A DNA stretch of 64,000 nt, from contig CALHTF010000068.1 in the NCBI GenBank assembly GCA_938038815.1, positions 1 to 64,000 of the forward strand, read 5' to 3'. Numbering within the stretch: position 1 is the first letter of the stretch; each line of letters opens with the position of its first letter. Below are positions 26,101 through 33,758 of the stretch, in pieces. Source of the stretch: an uncultured Acidimicrobiales bacterium (GTDB taxonomy: Bacteria; Actinomycetota; Acidimicrobiia; Acidimicrobiales; SHLQ01). Position numbers and translations under genes: made by a program. The notes below the pieces were generated by a model. The model did not search any database and was not told the DNA's origin. It saw nothing but the letters and a program-made list of their open reading frames with translations.

Positions 26101-29100
26101 AGCGCTTGGCGCCGCCAACGCGGAGCATCTTGCGTTGGTTACCTCCGGCAACAACACGGTTGCCGACGTCAACTTCGGGTTTAGTTACAACGCAATCACC
26201 GCGTACACCGACGCTGGTGGTCCGTTCCTCGCCATCGGTGGAGTCGAGCCGGTCCGTACCCAACAGGGAAGCCTGCGCCAGTTCATTATCAACGCCAACG
26301 CGGGGCTCGCCAACGAAACCGTGTTCTTCCTGCCGACCACGCTGGCTGGCTCGGACGGTGCCAACTCCTGGGTGGTCAGCGAAACAAACAGCGCCTTGCC
26401 TGTTCTTACTGCACCCGGGGTAATCATCGATGGCCAACTGCACACACCAACCGGTGTCCTTGGCGATGCGGCCGACCCGAACCTCGGTATCATCCCCCTC
26501 GGCCCAATCGGCACGGCCAACATCACCGACACCATCCGGGGCCGCGATGTGATGGTTGCCGGCAAACTCGAACTCGACGGCGCAAACGGCGCTGCGCTCC
26601 TCGACATTGGTTTCGATCCTTCGTCGGGTACCGCGCTGATCATTCGTAACAGCGACAACGTGTACGCCATGGGCCTCCACATCGCTTCTCAACCATCCGA
26701 CGGCGATTCGAGTACCACAGCCGACTCCGGTCTTCGCATCGTCACCAGCACGGGCGGACAACTCAACTGGGCCACGTTCGGCGACACCGGAGGACCGGGC
26801 CTCAGCATCGACCAGGGTTCCGGCGGTTGGGTCATCCGCAACTCTCGCTTCGACGGTGCCGTAACCGCAGTCGATTCCAACGCTCCGGTAACCCTTTCGC
26901 GGCTCGATATTCGTGACGCTACCGCTACGGGAATCAGGTTGAACTCGGGAGCAACCGGTTCGTCGATCAGCCAAACGACCGTCGCCGGCACAACCGGACC
27001 CGGCCTCGACACATCGGCCAGCGGCGTGCTGATCGGCGAATCGTTGTTCTCCAACAACGACATCGGCGTTCGAGTCCTCGAGTTCGCAACCGACGTTCGG
27101 GTACATCGTTCGCACTTTGTTGGAAACCAGACGGTCGGCATCGACCTCACTGGTGCTGCCGGCAGCCACGCCGGACCAACGCCAAACGATACCGGTGACG
27201 CCGACCAGGGCGGTAATGACCTGCTGAACAAACCCGTCATCGAAGCCGCTGTCATTTCCGGCGGCGACCTGGTCATCGTCGGAACAAGCCCGGCCGGCGC
27301 GGAACTGAATTTCTTCTCCGCCGACGAAACCACACTCAGCGTTCCCCAGGGAGCCGCGTGGTTCGCCGTAGAGACCGAAGGAGCAGCGGGCGATCTTGAT
27401 GCCAGCACCGAGTCGGGCGCCGCGCGATTCGAGTACCGCTGGCCGGTGAGCCAACTGGCGAGCATGCCGGTCAACAATTTGGCGACCGCAACCGATGCAA
27501 CCAGTGGCACCTCCGAGTTCAGTGCCCTTGCCGCTGTCGGGGCGAACGAACCGCCGATCGTGGCCGAGCAGGCCGTTTCGGTCGATGAAGGCGCCACGTT
27601 GACCGACGTGGTGATCGCCAACGACACGACGACGCTGAGCCCAGTATCCATGGTGCTGGCCGGAGGCACATCGCCCGTGCCCGCCGGGCTCACCCTCTCC
27701 CCCGATGGCCAGTTGTCGTGGGCCACGAACGAAACCGACGGTGGACAAAACCTTGACCTACGGGTCGTTGCTACCGACTCCTTTGGGCTCTCCACCACCG
27801 CCCGACTCACCGTTGCGGTAAACGAGGTCAACACGGCGCCATCGATTACGGGTCCGACCACCTTCACACTGACCGACGGTGAAACCGGATCTTTCCAGTT
27901 CATAAGTTCCGACACCGATCTACCAGCGAACACGCTCAGCTTTAGCGCCGTTGGGTTGCCCGCTGGCGCCACGATCAACCCGGCGACCGGCCAGATCACC
28001 TACGCCCTCACCAGCGCTTCGGTTGGCCAGCATCAGTCTGTCGTGCAAGTAACCGACGACGGCGCTCCCTCGCTGTCGGACTCCCTCCAGCTGAACTGGG
28101 ACATCCGCCCGAACGGGCCGAACACGACCACAACCACCACCACGGTCCCGCCCACCACGGCCCGGCCCACCACCACCACAACCACAACCACAACCCGCCC
28201 GCCGCGCACGACCACCACAACCACAACCACAACCACCACCCGCCCGCCGCGCACGACCACCACCACCACGACTCGGGCGCCGATCGTTATCCCGCCGGCC
28301 ACGACCACCACCCGTCCGCCCCGCCCGACTACGACCACCACCACGGTTCCCCCGACCACGACGACGTCCACGACGACGACGCTGCCGATCAACACCGCAC
28401 CTACCGCCGGCGATGATTCCTACGAAATCACCCTCGGCGAGACCTTGACCTTGTCGAAGCCGGGTGTGTTGGTGAACGACACCGACGGCGACGACGACCC
28501 GCTCACCGCCAAGCTGATCACCGAACCGGCCGAGGGCAAGCTTGAGCTCAAGGCCAACGGTGCCTTCTCCTACGACTCCGGTGAAGCCACGCCCGGCACG
28601 TACCAGTTCACCTATGAGGTAAGCGACGGCGAAGCGACCACCAAAGCCACCGGCACCATCGTCGTTACGGCTCCGCCACTCGCCTTCGGATCCACCGTGA
28701 CCGCCGTCGACGATGTCATCACCTCGTTCACCGGCGAGCCCATCCGCTACAACGTGCTCGAGAACGACATCGCCGAGCAATACGACGTCCTCACCCTCAA
28801 GCAGGCCACTCCCCCAGCCATCGGAACACTCGATGTCGCTGCCGATGGGCGCATCATCTTTACGCCGCCGGCGGGTTGGAACGGCGAAACCAGCTTCACA
28901 TACATCGTCGAGTCTTCGGGCGGCGCAACCGACACCGCCACGGTGAAGATCGTGCTCGGCTCACCAATCGTCACCTCCGACGCCATCGCCACCAACACCT
29001 ACACCCCGATCGGCATCCCCGTTCTGGCCAACGACATCGCCGAAGAAGGCGCGTCGCTTCGAATCGTCGACTTCGACCAGCCCGAAAACGGACTCGTCGA

Positions 29101-29716
29101 ACTTCGCGACGACAACACCTTGGCCTTCACCCCCGATCCTGGTTTCGTCGGCATCGCCGAATTCACCTACACGGTGAGCGACGACTTTGGCCGGACCGGA
29201 AGCGCCTCCGTGCGGGTCGAGGTTCTCGCCGAAGCCCAAGAACGCGGTCGCGAACTGGCCGAAGAGGTTGGCGTCTCGCTCCTCGAGGTCGATGCGCCGG
29301 TTTCGGAGTCACAGCCCAACGAGCGTCCGTCACTCACCGAGGACGGCGTGGGCCTCTTCGTCGCCGCTCTGTTCGGTCAGCTCGGCGCCTTGCAGCTCAA
29401 CAACTTGTGGCTGGCCATCGGCCTGTTGTGGGCGATCACCTTCTTTGGCTTCTTGTCGGTCTTCTCCCGTCGCCCCCAGTTGTGGGCGGTAACCAATGTT
29501 GACCGCAAGTCAACCCTCGACGCTCGACCCCAACCGGCCGACGGGGACATCGTGTTCCGCTTTGCCCCCGATGCCGAAGGCATCTGGAGCACCGGGAAGA
29601 CCCGACGGGCGAACGGCCAACGCTGGCGCAACGTCGAGACCCCGGCCGGAAACGCTTGGGTGGCAGCCGACAAGCTGACCCATATCAAAGAGTTGGGCGA
29701 CGAACCGACCGACTAG
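20165..29716 (+). CDS. Giant modular surface protein (3183 residues)
   Basis: A predicted exported, membrane-anchored adhesin-like protein. It begins with a hydrophobic signal/anchor (about 7-31) and a beta-sandwich region (about 33-235). Three homologous modules of about 600 residues follow, near 236-840, 843-1455 and 1858-2460. Each has an SdrD/CNA-B-like domain with a DDGD motif (near 271, 878, 1888), EQTYGPxG with a cysteine pair, QGSLRQ (near 411, 1019, 2033), a right-handed beta-helix region and a closing NDxxDAD..GxxLLN motif. Cadherin/He_PIG-like domains lie at about 1460-1850 and 2460-2640. A Thr/Pro linker (about 2653-2742), three more Ig-like domains, a transmembrane helix (about 3078-3102) and an SH3-like tail (about 3105-3175) end it. 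No LPXTG is seen. It is co-translated with the pseudo-kinase. Confidence 0.92.
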   Translation: MTSTPRKALVVFAAGALVCAALIVWAVRAQASAVIDLTGTSSHLSSASVDPVPAGAQPGDFVIVATAPANNQLPSAPAGWTNYRQGGSTAGQKVWMFYSFVPAGGFPTPQQFAPSGGGSAMVTVATSYSGVDTSAPLLGSTAGSGSGASISITPPASSSPSGEHSMVVLVTNGGGANFTIASPSQLRKEAIETSTIGTMIASTEATSPHPGPYSIIGGGDAFGWIAAALNPESSADGTVEVAAFQNDASDALVSGGTPGLAGNTYLPFETVVYLDDGDNVPNGGDTIVTATTQPVAAPLSLDLPTGQTYWVTVSPTTPGQLSEQTYGPPGARCTDPAGEFERTIAGACFGGRRAEVSDNAGGIISAGSSEHVARLVNTSAGATLNFGFSPNVVTNTLDQDHFPSDPDRSAQGSLRQYITNANALGVPSTMRFVPMVPQNDVSWWEIATTSSLPAITAPGTFVDGRVFDTAGTVLSNPASPLQVEGLSTASIPSPLLEIHGGLRFESAPQARVENLAIHSDTVSIVFVDSVDYRVQDSMLGSNPTGLGSPTPGDFGLQSVGSSGSITRSDISSNQTAGIAIDSASGTTMITDVSLADNGQTGGGGTGLQSDAPVQLDYVHISRSFGDGLVLGPNTTGSTIHRTSLTNNGQDLGSGATVQASDVSFTDSTLTRNSDVGLRVGSNATNVTVSNTTFGNNGNIGIDLLEVVATGANLTPNDDADADTGANDLLNTPVITSAQLAGSTLIVEGYTGANTDVTFFEADDDPTGFGEGTRALGTFTEGSVDDGFAGAGGYTNASGADGSAQGFRFEFPVTTPPTSITALTDASLSGTSEFGNTVAVITAVGTISGQVFDDIVGDGLDDGVVGDTQNPLVESTVSIYTDDGDGVPGTPGDLYVGDVASTTTGGFAAPNFTYGNYWVVVRSDLTGSGANSEWYEQTYGPAGSHCASPAGTTTRSVAGFCYGGKSSSVSDRASDGLSTAEHVALVTVASPTTDLDFGFSRNVVTHTDDIDEDGSTAAFSQGSLRQFFLHANELPDTSTLRFVPVVGESSTDQWEIAPTGPLPSITEQMHLDGQRFSYLTGLAETQTTTELIIPDVGTNNTAVSAMEKPPLLITNGLLRIFGTVNSRVERVEVHQESGTALSVNNASSLTISESVFGDNSGLGAPGTGGIAIATSPDVVISNSLIREFTARGLVVDQSSPGLLLEDSVLLMNELGALIDSPFVMNRTRVSSSRDGGVIASANDFLISESTFYFNGDSASATDAGLLVTGTDGRVEQTVFLDNSGPGIRVAESALRNTFSVNSFAGNGANGIDLLSSSDAANFGTSPYVTANDDGDADTGGNGLLNKPVFDGASYDGANLTITGWAPAGSEIELFLADSVGTTFGQGETYLGTVIEGSVNDGDATSSGYNNSSGTVSAENRFSFTLPVSSSQSATLLTATATTAEGTSEFSYVGVETPAPVPSLSLAPTLFVDEEQSSAISGIIVDPAPGVTYNWSLEPVPFDTVPAWLTIDSAGGITANPPETAGGESYQVIVSVTDPTSSLVFDAPLNVQVAEVNTAPTFTLPSTSVNAQVGLPVGIANPVIDTDLGPDPATNQPDTLTYTASFLPLGVTIDPTTGDISGTPTEPVAAASLITVTDDGLPLLSDSYTIDWNITPVPNSAPTISTIATTLVGFEDTNFSIDVTAGDPDGDPVTVTVTLDSGAPAPAWVTFDPDAGQLIASPTEADGPSITDVVIVVDDGQAQASVPLSIEVLEENAAPTIAPIPPQVVTVGDTVSFAIPGNDTDLPANTLNYSVSALPVGLALDTSTGIISGVVSPAAVGSTTTNIQLVDDGSPNRSATGTIEWTVNEFTPPDSGRISGRIFIDNDTDALATGTAGDTDNPGAPATVHLYLDDGDGVPESPTIDTPAGSVTANAAGFAFAALAPGDYWVVVDSTTISAVAWPEQTYGPAGSLCAFESGGPLVAAGPCVGGAREGISDQEAALGAANAEHLALVTSGNNTVADVNFGFSYNAITAYTDAGGPFLAIGGVEPVRTQQGSLRQFIINANAGLANETVFFLPTTLAGSDGANSWVVSETNSALPVLTAPGVIIDGQLHTPTGVLGDAADPNLGIIPLGPIGTANITDTIRGRDVMVAGKLELDGANGAALLDIGFDPSSGTALIIRNSDNVYAMGLHIASQPSDGDSSTTADSGLRIVTSTGGQLNWATFGDTGGPGLSIDQGSGGWVIRNSRFDGAVTAVDSNAPVTLSRLDIRDATATGIRLNSGATGSSISQTTVAGTTGPGLDTSASGVLIGESLFSNNDIGVRVLEFATDVRVHRSHFVGNQTVGIDLTGAAGSHAGPTPNDTGDADQGGNDLLNKPVIEAAVISGGDLVIVGTSPAGAELNFFSADETTLSVPQGAAWFAVETEGAAGDLDASTESGAARFEYRWPVSQLASMPVNNLATATDATSGTSEFSALAAVGANEPPIVAEQAVSVDEGATLTDVVIANDTTTLSPVSMVLAGGTSPVPAGLTLSPDGQLSWATNETDGGQNLDLRVVATDSFGLSTTARLTVAVNEVNTAPSITGPTTFTLTDGETGSFQFISSDTDLPANTLSFSAVGLPAGATINPATGQITYALTSASVGQHQSVVQVTDDGAPSLSDSLQLNWDIRPNGPNTTTTTTTVPPTTARPTTTTTTTTTRPPRTTTTTTTTTTTRPPRTTTTTTTRAPIVIPPATTTTRPPRPTTTTTTVPPTTTTSTTTTLPINTAPTAGDDSYEITLGETLTLSKPGVLVNDTDGDDDPLTAKLITEPAEGKLELKANGAFSYDSGEATPGTYQFTYEVSDGEATTKATGTIVVTAPPLAFGSTVTAVDDVITSFTGEPIRYNVLENDIAEQYDVLTLKQATPPAIGTLDVAADGRIIFTPPAGWNGETSFTYIVESSGGATDTATVKIVLGSPIVTSDAIATNTYTPIGIPVLANDIAEEGASLRIVDFDQPENGLVELRDDNTLAFTPDPGFVGIAEFTYTVSDDFGRTGSASVRVEVLAEAQERGRELAEEVGVSLLEVDAPVSESQPNERPSLTEDGVGLFVAALFGQLGALQLNNLWLAIGLLWAITFFGFLSVFSRRPQLWAVTNVDRKSTLDARPQPADGDIVFRFAPDAEGIWSTGKTRRANGQRWRNVETPAGNAWVAADKLTHIKELGDEPTD
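28126..28385 (+). repeat. Low-complexity ACC/CCACAA tract coding a Thr/Pro-rich stalk
   Basis: About 260 bp of repeated ACC, ACA and CCG codons encode mainly threonine with proline and arginine (RPPRTTTTTT twice). Near-identical units repeat in tandem, so the length is likely to vary between strains by slippage. In the protein it separates the repeat modules from the membrane-proximal domains. Confidence 0.85.
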
Positions 29717-29731
29717 GTCAAACGAGATTGG

Positions 29732-31588
29732 CTAGCCCAGCTGGTCGAGGTCGCGGACCGCTCCGGTGGCCGCCGACGTGGTGAGCGCCGCATAGGCCAG
29801 CAATGCCTTACTCACTACCCGCTCGCGACCTTCGGGCTTCCAACCGGCCGAACCTTTGGCGTCCATGGCGGCCCGGCGAGCCGCCAGTTCGTCGTCGGAG
29901 ATCTGCAGCTCGATACGGCGGCTTGGGATATCGATAACGATCGGGTCGCCGGTTTCGACCAACCCAATGGCTCCGCCCTGGGCCGCCTCAGGCGACACGT
30001 GACCAATCGACAGACCAGAGGTTCCGCCCGAGAAGCGGCCATCGGTGAGCAAGGCAACCTCTTTGCCGAGCCCTCGCGACTTGATATAGGTGGTCGGGTA
30101 CAACATCTCCTGCATGCCGGGACCGCCCTTGGGCCCCTCGTAGCGCACGATGACCACATCGCCCGACTGCACTTGTTCACCGAGGATGCCCTCGACGGCC
30201 GCGTCTTGGGATTCATAGACCCGAGCGATCCCTTCGAAGTGAAAGTTCTCTTCGTCGACGCCGGCGGTCTTGACGATGCAGCCGTCGAGCGCCAGGTTGC
30301 CGTAGAGCACCCCGAGGCCACCATCGGCGGTGTACGCGTGTTCGACACTGCGGATACACCCGTTCTCGCGATCCTCATCGAGGCTCGGCCAGCGGGTCGA
30401 CTGGCTAAACGCAACCTGGGTGGGAATACCGGCTGGACCGGCGAGGAAGAACTGCTTGGCCTCCGCGGTCACGGTCGGGTTGGCGATATCCCACTGGTCG
30501 AGGGCCGCTTGGATCGACTCGCTGTGGATCGTGGGAACCGACGTGTCGATCAGGCCCCCCTTGGCTAGTTCGCCGATGATCGCCATGATGCCGCCCGCCC
30601 GGTGTACGTCTTCAACGTGATACTCCTCGACCGAGGGCGCCACCTTGCAGATGTTGGGGACCCGACGCGACAACGCGTCGATGTCGGCCATCGAGAACTC
30701 GACCTCACCCTCGTGCGCAGCGGCGAGTAGGTGCAGAACCGTGTTGGTCGAGCCACCCATCGCAATATCGACCGTCATCGCGTTTTCAAACGCCGCCCGG
30801 TTGGCGACGTTGCGAGGCAGAACCGAGTCGTCGTCCTTCTCGTAGTACAGCTTGGCCAAGTCGACGATCCGCTGGCCGGCTTCGCGGAACAGGCGCTCGC
30901 GGTCGCTATGGGTAGCCAGGGTGGTTCCGTTGCCGGGCAACGACAGTCCGAGTGCCTCGGTAAGGCAGTTCATCGAGTTGGCCGTGAACATTCCCGAACA
31001 CGAGCCACATGTTGGACACGCCGAACGCTCGATTTGGGCGACGTCGTCATCGCTGACGTTCTTGTCGCCCGCACTCATCATTGCCGAGATGAGATCGACC
31101 TTTACTTCTACCTCGTTGCCTGCCAAGCGGGTCTTGCCGGCCTCCATCGGGCCACCGGAGACGAAGATGGTCGGAATGTTGAGCCGCAGCGCGGCCATCA
31201 ACATGCCTGGCGTGATCTTGTCGCAGTTGGAGATGCATACCAGCGCGTCGGCCTGGTGGGCCTGCACCATGTACTCGACCGAGTCGGCGATCAGGTCGCG
31301 GCTCGGGAGGCTGTACAGCATGCCGCCGTGGCCCATAGCGATGCCATCGTCGACCGCAATGGTGTTGAACTCTTTGGCCACACCGCCGTTCTGTTCGATC
31401 TCGCCCGCCACCAGCTGGCCCATGTCTTTGAGGTGTACGTGGCCGGGCACGAACTGGGTGAAGGAGTTCGCCACCGCAATGATTGGTTTGTCGAAATCGT
31501 CGTCGGTCATACCGGTGGCTCGCCACAGGGCGCGTGCACCGGCCATATTCCGGCCGTGGGTCGTGGTTCGAGAACGATACTCAGGCAT
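29732..31588 (-). CDS. ilvD: Dihydroxy-acid dehydratase
   Basis: A 618-residue Fe-S dehydratase that converts dihydroxyisovalerate and dihydroxymethylvalerate to 2-oxo acids, the step after IlvC. The cluster cysteines are in [14 protein letters not shown] and [19 protein letters not shown]. The N terminus, [23 protein letters not shown] split across the first helix, is typical. It is separate from ilvBNC and has no attenuator: TAAGAT (31595-31600) ends 6 nt before the ATG, implying a leaderless mRNA. It is convergent with the giant surface protein gene, 15 bp away. Confidence 0.98.
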   Translation of the reverse strand: MPEYRSRTTTHGRNMAGARALWRATGMTDDDFDKPIIAVANSFTQFVPGHVHLKDMGQLVAGEIEQNGGVAKEFNTIAVDDGIAMGHGGMLYSLPSRDLIADSVEYMVQAHQADALVCISNCDKITPGMLMAALRLNIPTIFVSGGPMEAGKTRLAGNEVEVKVDLISAMMSAGDKNVSDDDVAQIERSACPTCGSCSGMFTANSMNCLTEALGLSLPGNGTTLATHSDRERLFREAGQRIVDLAKLYYEKDDDSVLPRNVANRAAFENAMTVDIAMGGSTNTVLHLLAAAHEGEVEFSMADIDALSRRVPNICKVAPSVEEYHVEDVHRAGGIMAIIGELAKGGLIDTSVPTIHSESIQAALDQWDIANPTVTAEAKQFFLAGPAGIPTQVAFSQSTRWPSLDEDRENGCIRSVEHAYTADGGLGVLYGNLALDGCIVKTAGVDEENFHFEGIARVYESQDAAVEGILGEQVQSGDVVIVRYEGPKGGPGMQEMLYPTTYIKSRGLGKEVALLTDGRFSGGTSGLSIGHVSPEAAQGGAIGLVETGDPIVIDIPSRRIELQISDDELAARRAAMDAKGSAGWKPEGRERVVSKALLAYAALTTSAATGAVRDLDQLG

Positions 31589-31594
31589 GGCCTG

Positions 31595-31600
31595 ATCTTA
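31595..31600 (-). promoter_or_regulatory. -10 box of ilvD
   Basis: TAAGAT on the minus strand, 6 nt before the ATG at 31588. The position predicts a leaderless transcript. Confidence 0.45.
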
Positions 31601-31645
31601 GAGGGCGACCGGGCCTCCCGCCCTGTCGAATTACCTTCCGGCGCC

Positions 31646-31651
31646 TAGGAT
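31646..31651 (+). promoter_or_regulatory. -10 box of the sulfatase-like gene
   Basis: TAGGAT ends 7 nt before the ATG at 31659. It overlaps an earlier in-frame ATG at 31650, which argues for 31659 as the true start. Confidence 0.45.
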
Positions 31652-31658
31652 GAGGCGG

Positions 31659-33728
31659 ATGCAGAGTATGGCTGAACCCCGGTCGGGACTGCGACGCCTG
31701 CTCGAACTGCTCGGACTAGCGGCGTTGGCGGTTACCCAGCCCGTCCTCGACACCTTTGGAACCGGTGCCGAAGAGTTTGTGTTCCGGGGGATCTCCGCCG
31801 CGGGAATCGTCGCCTTTGGCCTGCTCATCGTGGTCGGTCCAGCGTTGGTGTTCTGGGGTGTAACCCAGTTCGTCGGCAAGGTGCTCGGCGAACCGGCTCG
31901 CGACGCGCTTCACCTCGCCATCGTGGTTGTTGGCGTCGCCGCTGTTGTGGCGCAGATCCTCAAAGGCGGAACAAGCCTCGGGGTCGTGCCGATCGTTGTC
32001 ATTGCGGTGCTCGGCGGCCTCGCGGCCGGGTTTGCCCGTTTCCGGGCCGAGATCGCCAGCCTGGCGCTCGCCGCCGTGTCGTTGCTGGGTGTCTTGGCGC
32101 TCGGGCTGTTCCTCTTTGGGTCGCCGGTGGCCGACGTACTGTTCGACGACGGCACAGCAACCGCCGCCACCGTCGACCCCAGCTCGCCTGCGTCGGTGGT
32201 CCTGGTGGTGCTCGACGAACTTCCAACGTTGTCGCTGCTCGATCCCGACGGTGAGGTCGACGCGGAGCGTTGGCCGAACTTCGCCCGACTGGCCGACACC
32301 AGCACCTGGTTCCGCAACAGCTCATCGGTCGCCCCCAGCACCCCGACCGCCGTGCCGGCGCTGCTCTCGGGCCGGTATCCGACCGACGCCGCCGCCGTGC
32401 CGGTGGTCGACGAACACCCCCAGAACTTGTTTACGATGCTGGCCGGCAGCCACGACCTGCGGGTGCACGAGTCGGTGACCCGCATCTGCCCCGAGGCGCT
32501 GTGCGGCGAGGCGTCGTCGTCGGGCACGATGTCGTCGTTCGGATCGTTGTTTGTCGACGCGGCCGACGTGGTTTGGCAACGCACGAACCCGGTCCGGCCG
32601 GTCGAAGGAGCGGTCGACTTCCGGGTCCCGCAATCTGACCCCCGCGCCGACGCCAACCTCGACAAGTGGCTGCTCACCGTAACCCCGACCGACCGCACCC
32701 AGCTGGCCACCATTCACACCATCCTGCCCCACCAACCGTGGTGGCGGTTGCCGAGCGGACAGCAGTACGGCCGAACCGACCGGGGGGCGCCGGTGGTGGC
32801 CAATGGGCTCGATCCGACCACCTATTCCTGGACGGGCGAATTCGTACGCCAGTCGGCCAGATCACGACACCTTCTGCAACTCCAATTCGCCGACCAACAA
32901 CTCGGTAAGGTCCTCGACCACCTCGAAGCAAACGACATGTTCGACGAGTCGTTGGTGATCGTTACCGCCGATCACGGTGTGTCGTTCGATGTCGGCGAAC
33001 CCATTCGCGGTCTCAGTCTCGACAACGCGGCGGAGGTCATGTGGATTCCGATGTTCGTCAAGACCCCGAACCAAACCACCCCAGCTCTCGACGAACGGCC
33101 GGTCGAGACGATCGACATCGTCCCAACGATCGCCGACGTGCTCGACTTCGAGCTGCCGTGGGAGGTCGACGGCGTGTCGATGTTCGGCCCAGAACGCCCC
33201 ACGACCGATCGCCGCTTCGCCGAGTGGCGGCTCAACTCACTCCAACCCACCAGTGGCATCATGGTCGAGATCGATGGAGCACCCGAGTACGAACGGCTCC
33301 TCGACGCGGCGAGCGGACTCCCCGCAACGATCCCGGGCGACGAGTGGTCGCTGTACCGGTTTGGCCGGTACGGCGACCTGCTGGGCCGCCCGCTCAACGC
33401 GCTGCGGGTCGAAAACGCTCCGCTTGGCACCGCACAACTAGCCGAACCCGACCGGTATCTCGAAGTTGATCCGACCGGTACCGAGGTACCGGCCTATGTG
33501 CACGGCACGACCGATCAACCGCCTGGCACCAACGTGGCGATCGTCATTGCCGACACCGTGGTTGGTTGGTCCGAAGTCGTCGAAACAAAATCCGGGCCCA
33601 GCTGGTGGACCGTTGTGCCATCATCGGCATTCATGCGGGGCCCCAACACCATCGAATTGTTTACGATCGTCGACACGATCGAATCGGACGATCCGGCGCT
33701 CCAACGCATCGTGGTGCAAGGCAACTAG
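31659..33728 (+). CDS. Membrane sulfatase/phosphotransferase-superfamily protein
   Basis: About 689 residues. Four or five transmembrane helices (about 15-165) precede an extracytoplasmic alkaline-phosphatase-superfamily domain (about 170-510). The metal-site aspartate is in SVVLVVLDELPT, and the nucleophile region is SSVAPSTPTAVPALLSG (Thr near 225-230). The second metal motif is VTADHGVSFD (near 435-443). The layout recalls lipoteichoic-acid synthase or phosphoethanolamine transferases, but the substrate is unknown. The C-terminal 150 residues look like an accessory beta-domain. Start 31659 is preferred because TAGGAT ends 7 nt before it; 31650 is the alternative. The MATE exporter follows closely in the same direction. 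Confidence 0.82.
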   Translation: MQSMAEPRSGLRRLLELLGLAALAVTQPVLDTFGTGAEEFVFRGISAAGIVAFGLLIVVGPALVFWGVTQFVGKVLGEPARDALHLAIVVVGVAAVVAQILKGGTSLGVVPIVVIAVLGGLAAGFARFRAEIASLALAAVSLLGVLALGLFLFGSPVADVLFDDGTATAATVDPSSPASVVLVVLDELPTLSLLDPDGEVDAERWPNFARLADTSTWFRNSSSVAPSTPTAVPALLSGRYPTDAAAVPVVDEHPQNLFTMLAGSHDLRVHESVTRICPEALCGEASSSGTMSSFGSLFVDAADVVWQRTNPVRPVEGAVDFRVPQSDPRADANLDKWLLTVTPTDRTQLATIHTILPHQPWWRLPSGQQYGRTDRGAPVVANGLDPTTYSWTGEFVRQSARSRHLLQLQFADQQLGKVLDHLEANDMFDESLVIVTADHGVSFDVGEPIRGLSLDNAAEVMWIPMFVKTPNQTTPALDERPVETIDIVPTIADVLDFELPWEVDGVSMFGPERPTTDRRFAEWRLNSLQPTSGIMVEIDGAPEYERLLDAASGLPATIPGDEWSLYRFGRYGDLLGRPLNALRVENAPLGTAQLAEPDRYLEVDPTGTEVPAYVHGTTDQPPGTNVAIVIADTVVGWSEVVETKSGPSWWTVVPSSAFMRGPNTIELFTIVDTIESDDPALQRIVVQGN

Positions 33729-33758
33729 GCCTTGCGAACGGGTTCGGGTTCGGGTTCG

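Noticed and set aside
25088-27748. An 886-codon minus-strand open frame inside the giant surface-protein gene
   Set aside because: The opposite strand has clear modular repeats. The antisense product shows no motif and arises from codon bias.
28126-28385. CRISPR array or minisatellite element
   Set aside because: The repeat lies in frame inside the surface-protein gene and encodes a Thr/Pro stalk; there are no unique spacers of constant length.
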